The notes below the pieces were generated by a model. It made no database searches and had not been told where the DNA came from. It worked only from the letters and a program-made list of their open reading frames with translations. Shown piece after piece: positions 23,549 to 33,739 of a stretch of 64,000 nt of DNA. The position numbers and the translations under genes were made by a program. Numbering within the stretch: position 1 is the stretch's first letter; each line of letters begins with the position of its first letter. The DNA comes from Pinus tabuliformis (taxonomy: Eukaryota; Streptophyta; Pinopsida; Pinales; Pinaceae), in assembly GCA_031772625.1 (NCBI GenBank), contig CM062810.1:869321650-869385649 (forward strand), written 5' to 3'.

Positions 23549-24049
23549 GGGTGCCTGAGAGCTCAACAACTCAATTCTCAAAATTCCAAGTGTTTTTCGC
23601 TAGAGAACCACTTGTAATTTATAGGGAATTTTGAATTAAAATCTAAATATTCCACCCAAATATGGTTCATTAATGCCGGATTGGCGATATATTTTCAAGG
23701 ATCTGAGCCATACATTTCATCTTAAATGCCAGTCACCAGCTCCATTTGACTGCACTTCTACTGTCAAATCATGAATAGTGACTTTAACGGTCACTTTCCG
23801 GCTGACCTACATGATTTCTCCCGGGGTAGCACAGCTCCCTCCATGTTGTTGCGACCCTTGTGACACTTCCTTTATTCGCACCATCCTCCAACCACACAGC
23901 CTCCCAACCCGAGTAGTGTAGTTTATATACCTACGCCTCCTTTTAGCTCTGTGGAGCGCTAAGACTGTGCTACCTTCATATAGTCACATGGTCGGACTGC
24001 TTGTCTATGGCTTCAAGAAACTTCCATTCAACTTTCTTGGGAAGGGTTC

Positions 24050-25140
24050 TCCATTCAATTTGACCAACTCTACCACTCCTCCATCGGTAATTTCGTTAAT
24101 GACATAGGGCCCTAACCAGCCCATTCTGAATTTCCCTGTAAATTTATGAAACTTACTGTCATATAAAAAAAATAGTTCATTTACCTTAAAGGTGTGTAGC
24201 TTAATGTTTTGATCATGCCTTGCCTTTTGCGCTGCTTTTGGACCTGTTGGTGAAATCCAGCTAAAAATATTTGTTCCTCAAGCTCATCCAACTGTGTGAG
24301 ACTTTTCTCTAGGCCTCTGTGATCCGTCATACCCATGAGCGCCACTATGCGCAAACTAGGCACAATATACTCCATAGGCATTTCCACTTCAATCCCATAG
24401 ACAAGCCTAAAGGGGGTTTGTCCAATCAACTTCTTTCATGTCATTCGATAAGCCCATAGTACTGCAGGTATGTGTAGGTCCCAATCACTTCATTGAGGAT
24501 TGAAAACCTTGATCAATGCATATTCGAGCACTTTATTGAATGCTTCCACCATCCTATTACTCTTCGGGTGATAAGGCTTACTCTTCTAGTGATATAGCTA
24601 AAATTCTTCCATGACTGTGCTAATCTTCTCATTTAGAAAGTACGTACGGTGATCACTCATCAAGATCTTTGGATAGCCAAATCACATGAGTAAATATTCA
24701 AAGAGGAACTTTGTAGCAGTTGCACCTATGCAATCCTTCACGAGCTGTACCTCCACCCAATGAGTCAAATACTCCATCGTGATGATGATGTAACTTTCTC
24801 CCCTCTTCCCTTGGGGCTGAATGGATCCCACAAAATCTATCACCCATTTCTCAAAGGGTTGTAATTTCATTTGCGGATTCATTGGCATATCATCCCTCGA
24901 CAATGGCCTGCCAGTCCTTTGACACACATCACACACCTTGCAATACGCTTTTGAGTCCTGATGTAGGGTTGGCCAACACAACCCTGTGCGTAGAATATTC
25001 TATGTAGTTTTTTTTGTTGCATAATGTTCTCCTGCCACGCCCCCATGAGCATCCACGAGGATGCTACTTCTTTTGAACTCAGGTACATATTGTTGAAATA
25101 TCTCATCAGACCCCATTTTGTACAGATGCCCAACAATGAC
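24050..25140 (-). pseudogene. gypsy-B integrase
   Basis: The minus-strand translation gives an HHCC zinc domain (HGGVAGEHYATKKT, then CKVCDVCQRTGRPLSRDDMP). The D,D,E core follows: WVIDFVGSIQP for the first Asp, LMSDHRTYF for the second, and KPYHPKSNRMVEAFNKVLE for the Glu. After the core come WAYRMT and GQTPFRLVYGIEVEMPMEYI, the conserved stretch that follows the core in plant gypsy integrases. Catalytic residues are present but the frame is broken by at least six stops (for example after HYATKKTT, after FEYLLM and before KKLIGQTPF). No chromodomain follows, which separates it from gypsy-A. The domain would join element cDNA to the host chromosome. ORF3 begins about 500 bp downstream. Confidence 0.88.
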
Positions 25141-25353
25141 AGAGAAATATACCATGCGCACCACTAATTCCTTCTTCTCCTGGATAGTGTATCCTTCCTA
25201 GGTAGTTCTTGTCATTAGGAAGTGTATTATATCCTCCAAATGACCATCTATAATGCGCATTGCAAATTGTTATGCGTCAGGCAATCCTTCCTCCAAATTA
25301 GTGCGTTTTTCCCCTGTTTCGATGTGCGACAGATGGTCTGGTCCCACGTTCAG

Positions 25354-26697
25354 TCATCCAGGCTTCACAATAACTTCAAAATCATATTCCTGGAATAATA
25401 AGAGCCACTTGCAGATTCTCCCCCACAACACAGGTTTATTCACCAGGTACTTTAGCGTGGAGTGATATGTATACATCTTAAAATGTCCACCCAATAGGTA
25501 GTGCCTAAACTTCTGGAGTGCATACACCATGGATAGCCCTTTGCGCTTACTGGTGGAATAGTTCTTCTCCGCCTTGGGTAACCTTCTGGTCACAAATGCG
25601 ATAGGATGGTCTAGGTCTCCTCCGCTCGCCTGTGTCAGTACTTCTCCCAGCACTATACATGACACGTCAACATGTACATGAAACTCCTTTTGCCAATCCA
25701 GGAAGACTAGAATCAATGCAGTGACCATCTTTTCTTTCAATATATCTAAGCTCTTCTTACAGTCCTTGTTCCAGCAGAATGTGACATCCTTTTTCAACAA
25801 TTTCTCCATAGGACTAATGATTTGGGCATATCCTTTGATAAACTTTCTGTAATATCCCATATGTCCTAAGGTAGTTCGCAACTGCTTCACACTCCTCGGT
25901 GCTTCCAAGTTCAGTATCACTGCGATCTTCACAGGATCTACCATTAGTCCCTGTCTGCAAACCACATGACCTAACAGGTTCCCAAAAGGAACAAAAAACA
26001 GACACTTCTTTAAATTGAGCGAGATCTGCTATCTTCAACAGGTATCCAGCATCAGGCACAAACTTGCTACATGGTGTTTTACCAGCCCAAACATAGTCCA
26101 GTCATCAAAGTATACCTCCAGGAACTTATGAATAAATTCCTTGAAGGCAACAACGACTACACGCGAGAAGATCACATGTGCATTCTTTAATCCAAACGGC
26201 ATTACAATGTACTGAAAATAACCCCACTCAGTCGTGAAGGTTGTCTTTCTCATATCTTCCAGCACGCTTTTGATCTCGTGGTACCCTAAGAACCCATTAG
26301 TGAAGGAATATGCTTCTTAGCCACCTACATTTTCCAACACTTCATTAGTGAATGGATTCGGGAAAGGATCATTTACACAAGCGTCATTCAGCTTTCTTAG
26401 ATCCACGCATATCTTGATTTCATCCTTCTTCTTCTTCTCCTGTACCACCATTGGGCTTACCCAGTCAGATTCTTCCATAGGCTTGATGACGCCTGTCGCG
26501 AGCATATTGTCTGGCTCTAAGTGGACCTTCTCCTTATACTTCAGATTGAGACGGTAATGTCTTTGCTTAACCAGCTTCGTGTTGGGCTCCAATGTGATCT
26601 TCATAACACTTAGTTCCCTGATTATCCCTTTTAAATTCATAAACTTGGTAGGGAATAAATCCTGGTATTCGCGGAGCAATTTAGCGACCTTATCCAT
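25354..26697 (-). pseudogene. gypsy-B reverse transcriptase and RNase H
   Basis: It starts with MDKVAKLLREYQDLFPTKF, the usual entry to RT. Fingers: DWVSPMVVQEKKKKDEIKIC and VDLRKLNDACVNDPFP. Palm: QYIVMPFGLKNAHVIFS and the catalytic EVYFDDWTMFG (26090-26120), with both Asp of the FDD box intact. Then come LNLKKCLFFVPFGNLLGHVV and LGHMGYYRKFIKGYAQI of the thumb. RNase H follows with FHVHVDVSCIVLG, NYSTSKRKGLSMVYALQKF and YTYHSTLKYLVNKP; the Asp usually found in the YTDHSALK motif is a Tyr here, which would damage catalysis. Stops interrupt at about 26319 and 26040. The enzyme would copy element RNA to DNA in cytoplasmic particles. It is old and inactive. Confidence 0.9.
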
Positions 26698-26856
26698 TGT
26701 CCCATCATCCTAGTAGTCTCCAATATTTGCGAATTTGGGTTCTTCCTCCTTACCAATGTTTACTTGTTTCATTTTCAATGGTGCGGTTATATCAGGGTTC
26801 TTAATATGTGGTCCTTCAACCTCGTGGTGGCCTTCAGTTTCAGGAATATTTATCTT

Positions 26857-27455
26857 TCATGGATTCTTGTCTTCTTTTGTAGTGGTTATATTATAGCATT
26901 CTAGTGTGTGACTCAGTTGAGTATCCCACTCAGGCTGAACCAATTCCAAAGGATCCAATAGTATCCTAAAGATTGATGCTTTCACCTTTTGTAGTGCCTC
27001 GTCAATATAGTCAAACCGGTCGTCAAAACTGAATATCATTATGAATAATTCGCACAGAATATCCCATTCACTTTTACCATGGAAAAGCTCTATTTCTACG
27101 TACCAGTTCATCAGGATGACGTCTAGGATGTGAAAAAACAAGTGCACCCATTCAGGTTGGGGACTCTCTCCAAAATCTTAAGCCCATTTGGCCAAATGTG
27201 CACGTGGATCATCCTTCCCATCATACTTTTATGTCATTTGCATCTTAGACTTCCCAAATCGTGTTCTCATCATCCTCCTACATTGCATCAATCATGAAAG
27301 CTTCCCTTGTGCATATCCCACCATCTTGCAGGCATAGCACGTAGCGCCTAGTCTAATGCCTCGAAATGTTTTTTTTCTAGTACCTCCCTTTCAAATGCAT
27401 CTAAAAAGATATCTACCTCATTTAGGCCAACATAAGTAGGAGGATTTCTTACCTC
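26857..27455 (-). pseudogene. second gag-like domain between protease and RT of gypsy-B
   Basis: Minus-strand reading in shifting frames gives RNPPTYVGLNEVDIFLDAFE, then ALRAMPARWWDMHKGSFHD, then KYDGKDDPRAHLAKW, then WVHLFFHILDVILMNWYVEI, then WDILCELFIMIFSFDDRFDY. This is the layout of a retrotransposon Gag core: an RWW/H motif, then the W..F...F helix pair. Yet it lies after the protease and before the RT, while a normal gag with CCHC knuckles lies upstream at 28122-29672. A short acidic linker (NIPETEGHHEVEGP) leads into the RT. I recall similar orders in gymnosperm predicted proteins but have not checked this. Stops and frameshifts are frequent. Alternative: a diverged linker region only resembling Gag. 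Confidence 0.6.
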
Positions 27456-27599
27456 TGAGGACACACAGTGTAGTGACGATGTCATCATGTTGCAATTCAG
27501 TGTAGTCACTTCATGTAATCGATTCTGCTAGCGTTCTAACTCTTCATCAGAGTCCAAAGTGCAGGAACTCTCGTGATCCCATGTAATTCATCCATCCAT

Positions 27600-28075
27600 G
27601 GTGGGATTCACCCAATCTTGGTCTCACACTATTATCTTATAGATACAGTCTGAACCATCATCACTCTCATAATCACGGACTGGTTTAGTATAGCACGATC
27701 CTTCAGCAACATCTAGGGGTACTATTATGTGTAGCGATTTCTTCTCAAATATCATATTTCGCTTCTTTAGATTGATTATCCCATTCATATCAATAGCCAA
27801 ATCAATTCCTAGGATTGCAGGATAGGATTTACTATCATCCATAATTACTATTACTTCAAAGTCAGCTAGCACGCTCGCACCTTCAATATCCATAGTCACC
27901 CCCTGCAGCTGCCCCATGGGGATGATCCTCTACTGATTCGCTATTCTTAGCTGAATCAGAGACCATTGTCACATGGGTCTCCCCATCTATTCCAAAGTTC
28001 GCTTTGGTAGGACATTCGCATCTGACCCCAGCTCCAAAATAACCTGATCCATTTCATACTCCCCTATCTTCATGG
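27600..28075 (-). pseudogene. gypsy-B aspartic protease
   Basis: YEMDQVILELGSDANVLP stands where retroviral-type proteases have (L/I)-D-x-G-(S/A); here the catalytic Asp position reads Glu (LELGS), which would inactivate it. It is followed by IPMGQLQGVTMDIEG, LADFEVIVIMDD, YPAILGIDLAIDMNGIINL (the ILG element of the second strand pair) and a tail KKSLHIIVPLDVAEG. The enzyme would process the Gag-Pol polyprotein inside particles. It sits between gag (upstream) and the second gag-like domain, in the same minus-strand polyprotein. Stops break the frame just before MGQLQG and after the tail. Confidence 0.8.
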
Positions 28076-28121
28076 TCAGTCTCAACTCCCGTCCCATTCT
28101 TGTTTTATGCTTTTTGATCTT

Positions 28122-29672
28122 TCATACTACACGTGGCTCAACCAGAGCATTTCCGACGCATCTTTTTATAAGCTCTTGTAACTCCTTCACAGCCTTACTA
28201 TCGTGTAGTAACTTCATACAAGTCTCCAGGAAGGTTGTGAACATAGAAGGGTCCATCTCCTGATCAGGCTTATCCTTGCTCCTTGAGGTTGAGGCCTCAG
28301 CGAAGCTCTTCTTTGCTTCCATGAAGGTTTTGTGTGCGCGCTCCAAATTGAACTCAGCCACCTTCGTCGGAGCTTTGCAAACCCATGTATTGTCTCCTGG
28401 TTGTTTCCCCTTGTCATCTCCTGTTGTGATTCTGCTTTTGAGCACTATATTTACTTTTGGATCCTCCTCACATGGTTGAGACCTCATCATCTACAGGTCC
28501 TGAGTCAGCGGGGGTGGTAGCGCCCGTTTGTCACATATCCTTGCTATCATCATAGGGAAGTCTTTCATTTCATGATCAAACAAGGTGCAGTACTTGCACG
28601 ACAGACAGGTTTGTTAGTGTAATCATGGGCACAGTGTCTTGGTCCTCCGTAATTATAATAGATCAACTATCCCTGACCTCTGCCAGGTCCTCCTCCGCCT
28701 CTACCTAATCCGTGCCATCCCTACGCTCTAGTCAGGGGGTCGCATTTCTACCTGAACTCTATAGGTGGGAGTTCTATCCATCATCAATTCATAACTCCTG
28801 CAAGTACGCTCGTCATGACCTACCGACCTACAAAAGTTATAGAACAGTTGTTGTGGTGTATATACAAACTTCTGTAGCAAATGACAGTTATCTGTGGCAT
28901 GTTTTCCTACTACCTAAAATATAGCGCACCACAATGCAAGCCCCATTCTTGGTCCTTCTTGAGCTTCCAGCCTCAAAGGCATCGGTCCTCCTCCTACAAT
29001 GTAGTTCGTGAAGACTAGGCAATGGTCTTTGTCATGCCTCTGACCCTTGCATTTCAGGCACCATACCTCTTCGCGCACCTCTAGTCAAACTGTTTTATCC
29101 TGCTTCAAAATTTGCATCTCGAGGCACAGGTTTTTCAACTGCACATGGATCTGCTGAACCCCCAAATTTGGATCTTTCATCGGTGTTTCATGTACCCTCA
29201 TGGCAATCTCCAAGGCCTCTGCCTAAGTTGTTATCTTCTTCTGTGACATTACAACCCTTAACTGTGGTAGGAGTTAAGCCACAAACCACTCGTGATGTTG
29301 TCTGTCTGTTAAATTCATGTTGGCTTCATAGGTTTTACACTTCAACTTCTTATCTAGTTCCTAGGGTGTCTCACTTGGTTGCATCATGATTTCCTTCAAT
29401 CCCACAATTGACTAAGCCTCAGATTTAGGCCTACTGAATTTTGTATTCAGCGTTGTTTGGTTGTCTGCCACTCTATCATTTAGGTTATCATTCGATTACT
29501 TGATATACCAGGTTAGCGCGTGATCTTGTAGAGCACTAACTAATGTCGCCTTCTTTATGTGATCATCTGTAACACCCTGAGCTTCCCATACAACTTTCAC
29601 AATGAACCAGAATTGGTCTGGGTCCTCATTTCCCAAGCCTTTAAACAAAGGCAACTTTATTGGATTTGTCAT
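28122..29672 (-). pseudogene. gypsy-B gag (capsid/nucleocapsid)
   Basis: I take the ATG at 29672, giving MTNPIKLPLFKGLGNEDPDQ. A proline-rich segment precedes it in frame. The capsid-like core continues with ATLVSALQDHALTWYIK and ends near LKNLCLEMQILK. Two CCHC knuckles follow: CLKCKGQRHDKDHC is complete, while FYNFCRSVGHDERTC has lost its first Cys to Tyr. A Gly/Arg-rich region and a helical, charged tail (KTFMEAKKSFAEASTSRSKD) lead towards the protease. There are several in-frame stops. Gag would package element RNA. The same fold and word pattern (LF.GKGNED) is seen in gypsy-C gag at 62483, suggesting related families. Confidence 0.82.
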
Positions 29673-30013
29673 ACTGAACTATGGTGGAGGTGGAGGTGGT
29701 ATGGGTGAAGTTGTAAGCGATGGTGGTGAAGTTGGAAGTGGTGTGGGTGGAGGTGGTATTCTCGGGAATCCTTGTCTTATTAATTGAATAGCACTTCATG
29801 GAGAAACCTTCGCTACTCCTTCTTTGTCACCTCGTAGAGGTGAAATCAATGGACTATATTCAAAACCATTTTTCCCTTCGTTCCTGTAAGTCTTTCCACT
29901 TCGCATAGCTCTAAACATCAAGGTAGCTGCATAACCCATTTTCCGCACAATAACATTTTAATGCAGGTATTCAAAGATTTCACATACTTACCCCGCGGTC
30001 CTTTGAAAAAGCG

Positions 30014-30208
30014 TCACTTTGGTTCGTTGTAGTTGACTAAGGTGTCAACCACGAATTCAGTTACAAATCCTCCTATGATGCGACCGAACCAATGATCGAT
30101 AGTGTGAACAATCTTGTCCTCAGATGCTTCCAATTTTTGTACTAGCTCTGGGGTCCAAACAATAGGACCGTCAAGTTTCCACCTTCCTTGGCTATCTGCT
30201 AGCTTCAC
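30014..30208 (-). pseudogene. gypsy-B leader ORF fragment upstream of gag
   Basis: A 64-codon minus-strand frame lies between the primer site and gag (MKLADSQGRWKLDGPIVWTP ... FVVDTLVNYNEPK). It has a plausible amino-acid composition and fits an extra 5' ORF as found in some Tat-type elements, but the start and end are likely lost to stops. Function unknown. Confidence 0.45.
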
Positions 30209-30422
30209 GATCCACTCATATAACTCAACTACAAAGGAGTGGAAAAATATTTCGTGGATCTATGTATATAAGTATCTGTCAAATGATTATTCCTCTGTTA
30301 GGCACATGTTTTTTCTCCTCCACTGCGAATTCACAGACCTTCCTATCCAACCAATCTTTGATCTCTTTCTTAGTTGGATTCGAGTGATATGACATCACAC
30401 ATCTCTTATGTAGATTCTCCTC

Positions 30423-30439
30423 CCGGAAACAGAACCATT
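30423..30439 (-). promoter_or_regulatory. gypsy-B primer-binding-site position
   Basis: Directly inside the 5' LTR the minus strand reads AA then TGGTTCTGTTTCCGG. TGG is the expected complement of a tRNA CCA end. It is not the initiator-Met type, and I cannot name the tRNA. Gypsy-C has TGGTTCCC at the same place. Confidence 0.55.
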
Positions 30440-31407
30440 TGTTGGCTTGATGGGGCCTGAACTAGGTTCAGCGTTATGTAGCCAAATAAATCCCTACATT
30501 GCAGGCACTTTCAGCATCAGCTTGTGGAGCGTGGACCAAAGTCTCACCCAAAGCAGTATGGGGGGATGATGGAACCAAGTTTCCACACCCTAAGATGGTT
30601 GGGTTGTGAGTTAATTCCCTCTATCCCTGCCTTCATGCAGGTCACTTAGCTCTAGGGCTTGCCAGACTAACCCCTTATTTCGCCCTTCAATACCTCTGCA
30701 AAAGGGTATGATCGACCTTTGAGCAGCCCTATCCTGCGACTCAGGTACTTTCATGCTACTAGGGTAGCGTAGCATTCCTATTCCCAAATTAGTCTAAGTG
30801 GCTTGCTTATCTTATTAAACAATTATAGTTAGCAGCACGTAAACATATGTTCCTACTTGCGTTCGCTTGACCAACGTAATTACATACTTTTGCACATCAT
30901 ATAAGCATTATAAATGAAATTCATACATAACATATCAAGATGCTTCAATAGAAAAAAGACACATAAATTGTAGAATATTTCTCTTTATTGATATCTTCCA
31001 AGTGATTACAGACTCTTCCACCCTGCACACACAACTGCAGTGATCCACACACTTAGTTGCAGACTTCTACCCTAGGCCTTTGTGCACTTAGCTGCAAACC
31101 CTCTACCTATGCTACAACCCTAAAATTAGACTTATAATTCAGAGCTATGACTCTTTTACATGATTGATGACTCTAACTACTTAGAGCTTAACTCTTTTTA
31201 TAGAATCCCATGGTCTGTGGACCATGGGTAGATCTCTTACAACTGACTTTACTTTACGAAGCTAAGGGTGGATAACCCTTTATGACTTATGACAGCTTCG
31301 CACTTTGCAACCACAAAATGCATAGTCTTTACAATTTTATTACAAAATTTGACCAAAACATGGGATTTTAGCCCCAAGACTATCCTTGGGGGATCCCGTT
31401 CCCAACA
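30440..31407 (-). repeat. gypsy-B full LTR next to the primer site
   Basis: On + it runs TGTTGGCTTGATGGGG to CCGTTCCCAACA, 968 bp, with perfect TGTTGG/CCAACA termini. Primer site and gag lie to its left, while polypurine tract and 3' internal sequence lie to its right, so it is a shared middle LTR between two element units. Confidence 0.88.
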
Positions 31408-32227
31408 GGCCCCCAACACAAACATGGTGACTCGCCCTCAAGTCACTCACTAGGTGCAGAGATCTCTGCACGAAGCCCTTCTAGCTCAACCCATATGACT
31501 ACAATCTCTACTGTGCACTGAGCTATCACCTACTTTGTGTCTTCCACTGTCTGCTCAGTCACCTCTCCTGCGTTGTCGGCCTAAAGCTTTTACTGTGTCG
31601 CTTGCAGAGTCACAAGCTTTCCTTCGATAGATCTTGTCACTATGTAAACCTCATCCAGCTAGGGCTTCAGTCTTTCCTTCAGCGTTGCTTCCTTGTGCAG
31701 TGTTGTGTCCACTGGTTCCTTCAACTGCTTGGCCTCTTGCAGCCTGGCTAGTCTTTGTGTCAGCGCGATGGGTCGCGCTATGCCCTTAACCTCATCATAG
31801 TGATGTTGTAGCTCGCGTGCTTCCGTCTCTAGCCTCTATACATTGGGTCCTCTTGCAAGCTTGTTAGGACTTCAAATGACTATTCGAACAACTGCATGCA
31901 GTCTTCTACTACACTATCCACCACTGTTACTACTTCTATGACAGCGGTCACCCTTGTTCCTTCACTTCTAGCAGAGTTGAAGGTTGGGCCCTCAACTCTA
32001 ACTCTATAATTTGTAGGTTCAACTCCAACTGAACCCGCGCCATCTCAGTTCGAGTGTCGAGCACCCTTTTCACCAACTTGTGGATGCATACCTCGACTGG
32101 CTCCTCTGGAATGGCCAACTTTGGGACCATTTGGCATGCCTCCTGAACAACCTACATAATCCTCTTGCTCTGATTGGTTGCCTCGGCCTCATCGAAAATG
32201 ACAGCATTTCTACGTAGGGCCATCTGC
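31408..32227 (-). pseudogene. fragment of gypsy-B ORF3 3' end from a second unit
   Basis: It matches 20737-21565 (polypurine tract plus the C-terminal third of ORF3; for example MVPKLAIPEEPVEVCIHKLV corresponds to MVPKLVILEEGPVDVCIRK). It stops at GGGCCATCTGCT, where sequence jumps to the interior of an LTR with only two or three shared bases. This is what remains of a tandem second unit. Confidence 0.8.
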
Positions 32228-32541
32228 TGTAGATCCTCTACCTATGCTACAACCTGAAACTTAAACTTATACTTCAGAGATATGAATCTTTTACATGATT
32301 GATGACTCTAACTACTTAGATCTTATCTCTTTTTATACAATCACATGTCCGCTTACCATGGGTAGATCTCTTACAGATGATTTTACTTTAAAAAACTAAA
32401 GGCGGACAACCCTTTATGACTTATGACACCTTCACGCTCTACAACCATAAAATCCAGAGTCTTTACGATTTTATTACAAAATTTGACTAAAACATGGGCT
32501 TTTAGCCCCAAAAATATCCTTGGGGGATCTCGCTCCCAACA
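32228..32541 (-). repeat. gypsy-B partial outer LTR
   Basis: The last 314 bp (on +) of the LTR end in CGCTCCCAACA and are followed by the target duplication GTGGC and then gypsy-A sequence. It is the outermost 5' LTR end of the inserted element. Confidence 0.82.
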
Positions 32542-32828
32542 GTGGCACTTCATACAAGTTTACTCTACTTAACCAGACTATAATCAGGTTATCGTGAGAG
32601 AGTTAGCATAACTCTTTCTTGTAGAATCCAATATTGATTAGAATTGGGGGTTGGAAAGAGGACTAAAAGGGCTACCATAGGACGCAATTTCAAAACTTGG
32701 AGATCTCAAATTATAGAGATACAATAGATTCAATATAGATCTCCTACAAAGTGAAAAAAAGGTGTGTAGTTTTTTTAAAGTTTTGTATAAGTTTGGTTGA
32801 AACATTAGTTTGAAGGAATTCAAAGGGC

Positions 32829-33734
32829 ATGGAAGCTAAGATGGATGATATAGAAGAAAAAATTAAAGGAAACATAGAATATTTGAAGACAAATTTGATA
32901 AGTTTGCTATAAGAAATGCTTACTAATTGAAAAAGGGTAGTAAAGGAAACTCATGATGACAACAAATGAAATGTTAATCATGATTTCATAGAATCTAATG
33001 TTGGATTGAAGACCCGTCATGTTCCAAATATGGATATGAGGAAGTTTGATGGCAAGGATCCCATAACATGGATACTATAGCAATATTTTGATCTCCATAA
33101 TGTGCAAAACACACAAAAGGTACACATTGCAACTTTATATTTGGAACCAAATCAGTTTCGATGGTATCAATGGATTTTCTCTCGTAAACAATTTGTCACT
33201 TGGGAAATTTTTACGGAAGAAATGATAGGACATTATGAGGGTACAACAAGAAACACTTCTTTTAGCCAATTGATAAATCTCAAATAAAAGGGTTCAATGA
33301 TGGAGCACATTGAGGACTTCCAAAAATTGAATATAAGGGTAAAAGATATTAAAGAGGAGCATAGGATTGATGTATTCATAAGGACTTTAAAGGATAATAT
33401 CCAACATGAGGTTTGCCTTTGGGAACCTTATTCATTGGAAAATGCATTTAGGTTGGCAAGAAAAATGGAAAGAAAAATTATGGCAACAAGCCACTCACAA
33501 CTATAAATATGGAAGTGTTGTTTCTCCTAGCCTTTCACCACCTACAAGGTTGACACCACAACAATTGGAAGAAAAAAGAGGAAAAGGGCATTGTTACAAT
33601 TGTGATATAAAACACACTAAAGGTCATAATTGTGCTGAGGATAAATTAATTTACAAATATGGGGAAGAGGAGAAAGAAAAGGAACAAGAAACGTCAAAAG
33701 AAGAGGATATACACCAGGAACCAATCCCAGAGAA
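32829..33734 (+). pseudogene. gypsy-A gag
   Basis: It starts at ATG 32829 (MEAKMDDIEEKIKGNIEYLK). The capsid core includes MRKFDGKDPITWI, YLEPNQFRWYQWIFSRK, FVTWEIFTEEMIGHYEG and SMMEHIEDFQKLNIRVKDI, the standard plant chromovirus Gag order. After a frameshift near 33500 the nucleocapsid part continues with LTPQQLEEKRGKGHCYNC and a knuckle CYNCDIKHTKGHNC (CX2C, H, C spacing slightly altered), then a Glu/Lys-rich tail. Stops occur near 32910-32935 and 33286. Gag would form the particle and bind element RNA. The reading frame is cut at 33739 by the copia element; the protease resumes at 41325. Confidence 0.82.
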
Positions 33735-33739
33735 TTTAG

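Larger units (their letters stand above)
19769..32541 (-). mobile_element. gypsy-B: Athila/Tat-type Ty3/gypsy element with 3' ORF and a partial second unit
   Basis: On the minus strand the order is: partial 5' LTR (32541-32228), a fragment of 3' internal sequence (32227-31408), full LTR (31407-30440), primer site, leader ORF, gag, protease, a second gag-like domain, RT, RNase H, integrase, ORF3, polypurine tract, 3' LTR (20736-19769). GTGGT at 19764-19768 and GTGGC at 32542-32546 are the 5-bp target duplication in the gypsy-A leader, so this whole array is one insertion that later rearranged. All coding parts carry stops. Integrase and RT motifs place it in the non-chromodomain Athila/Tat branch; the exact family needs a database comparison. 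Confidence 0.85.

Noticed and set aside
23021-23558. Plus-strand frames of 109 and 203 codons
   Set aside because: Antisense shadows of the N-terminal part of ORF3 on the minus strand.
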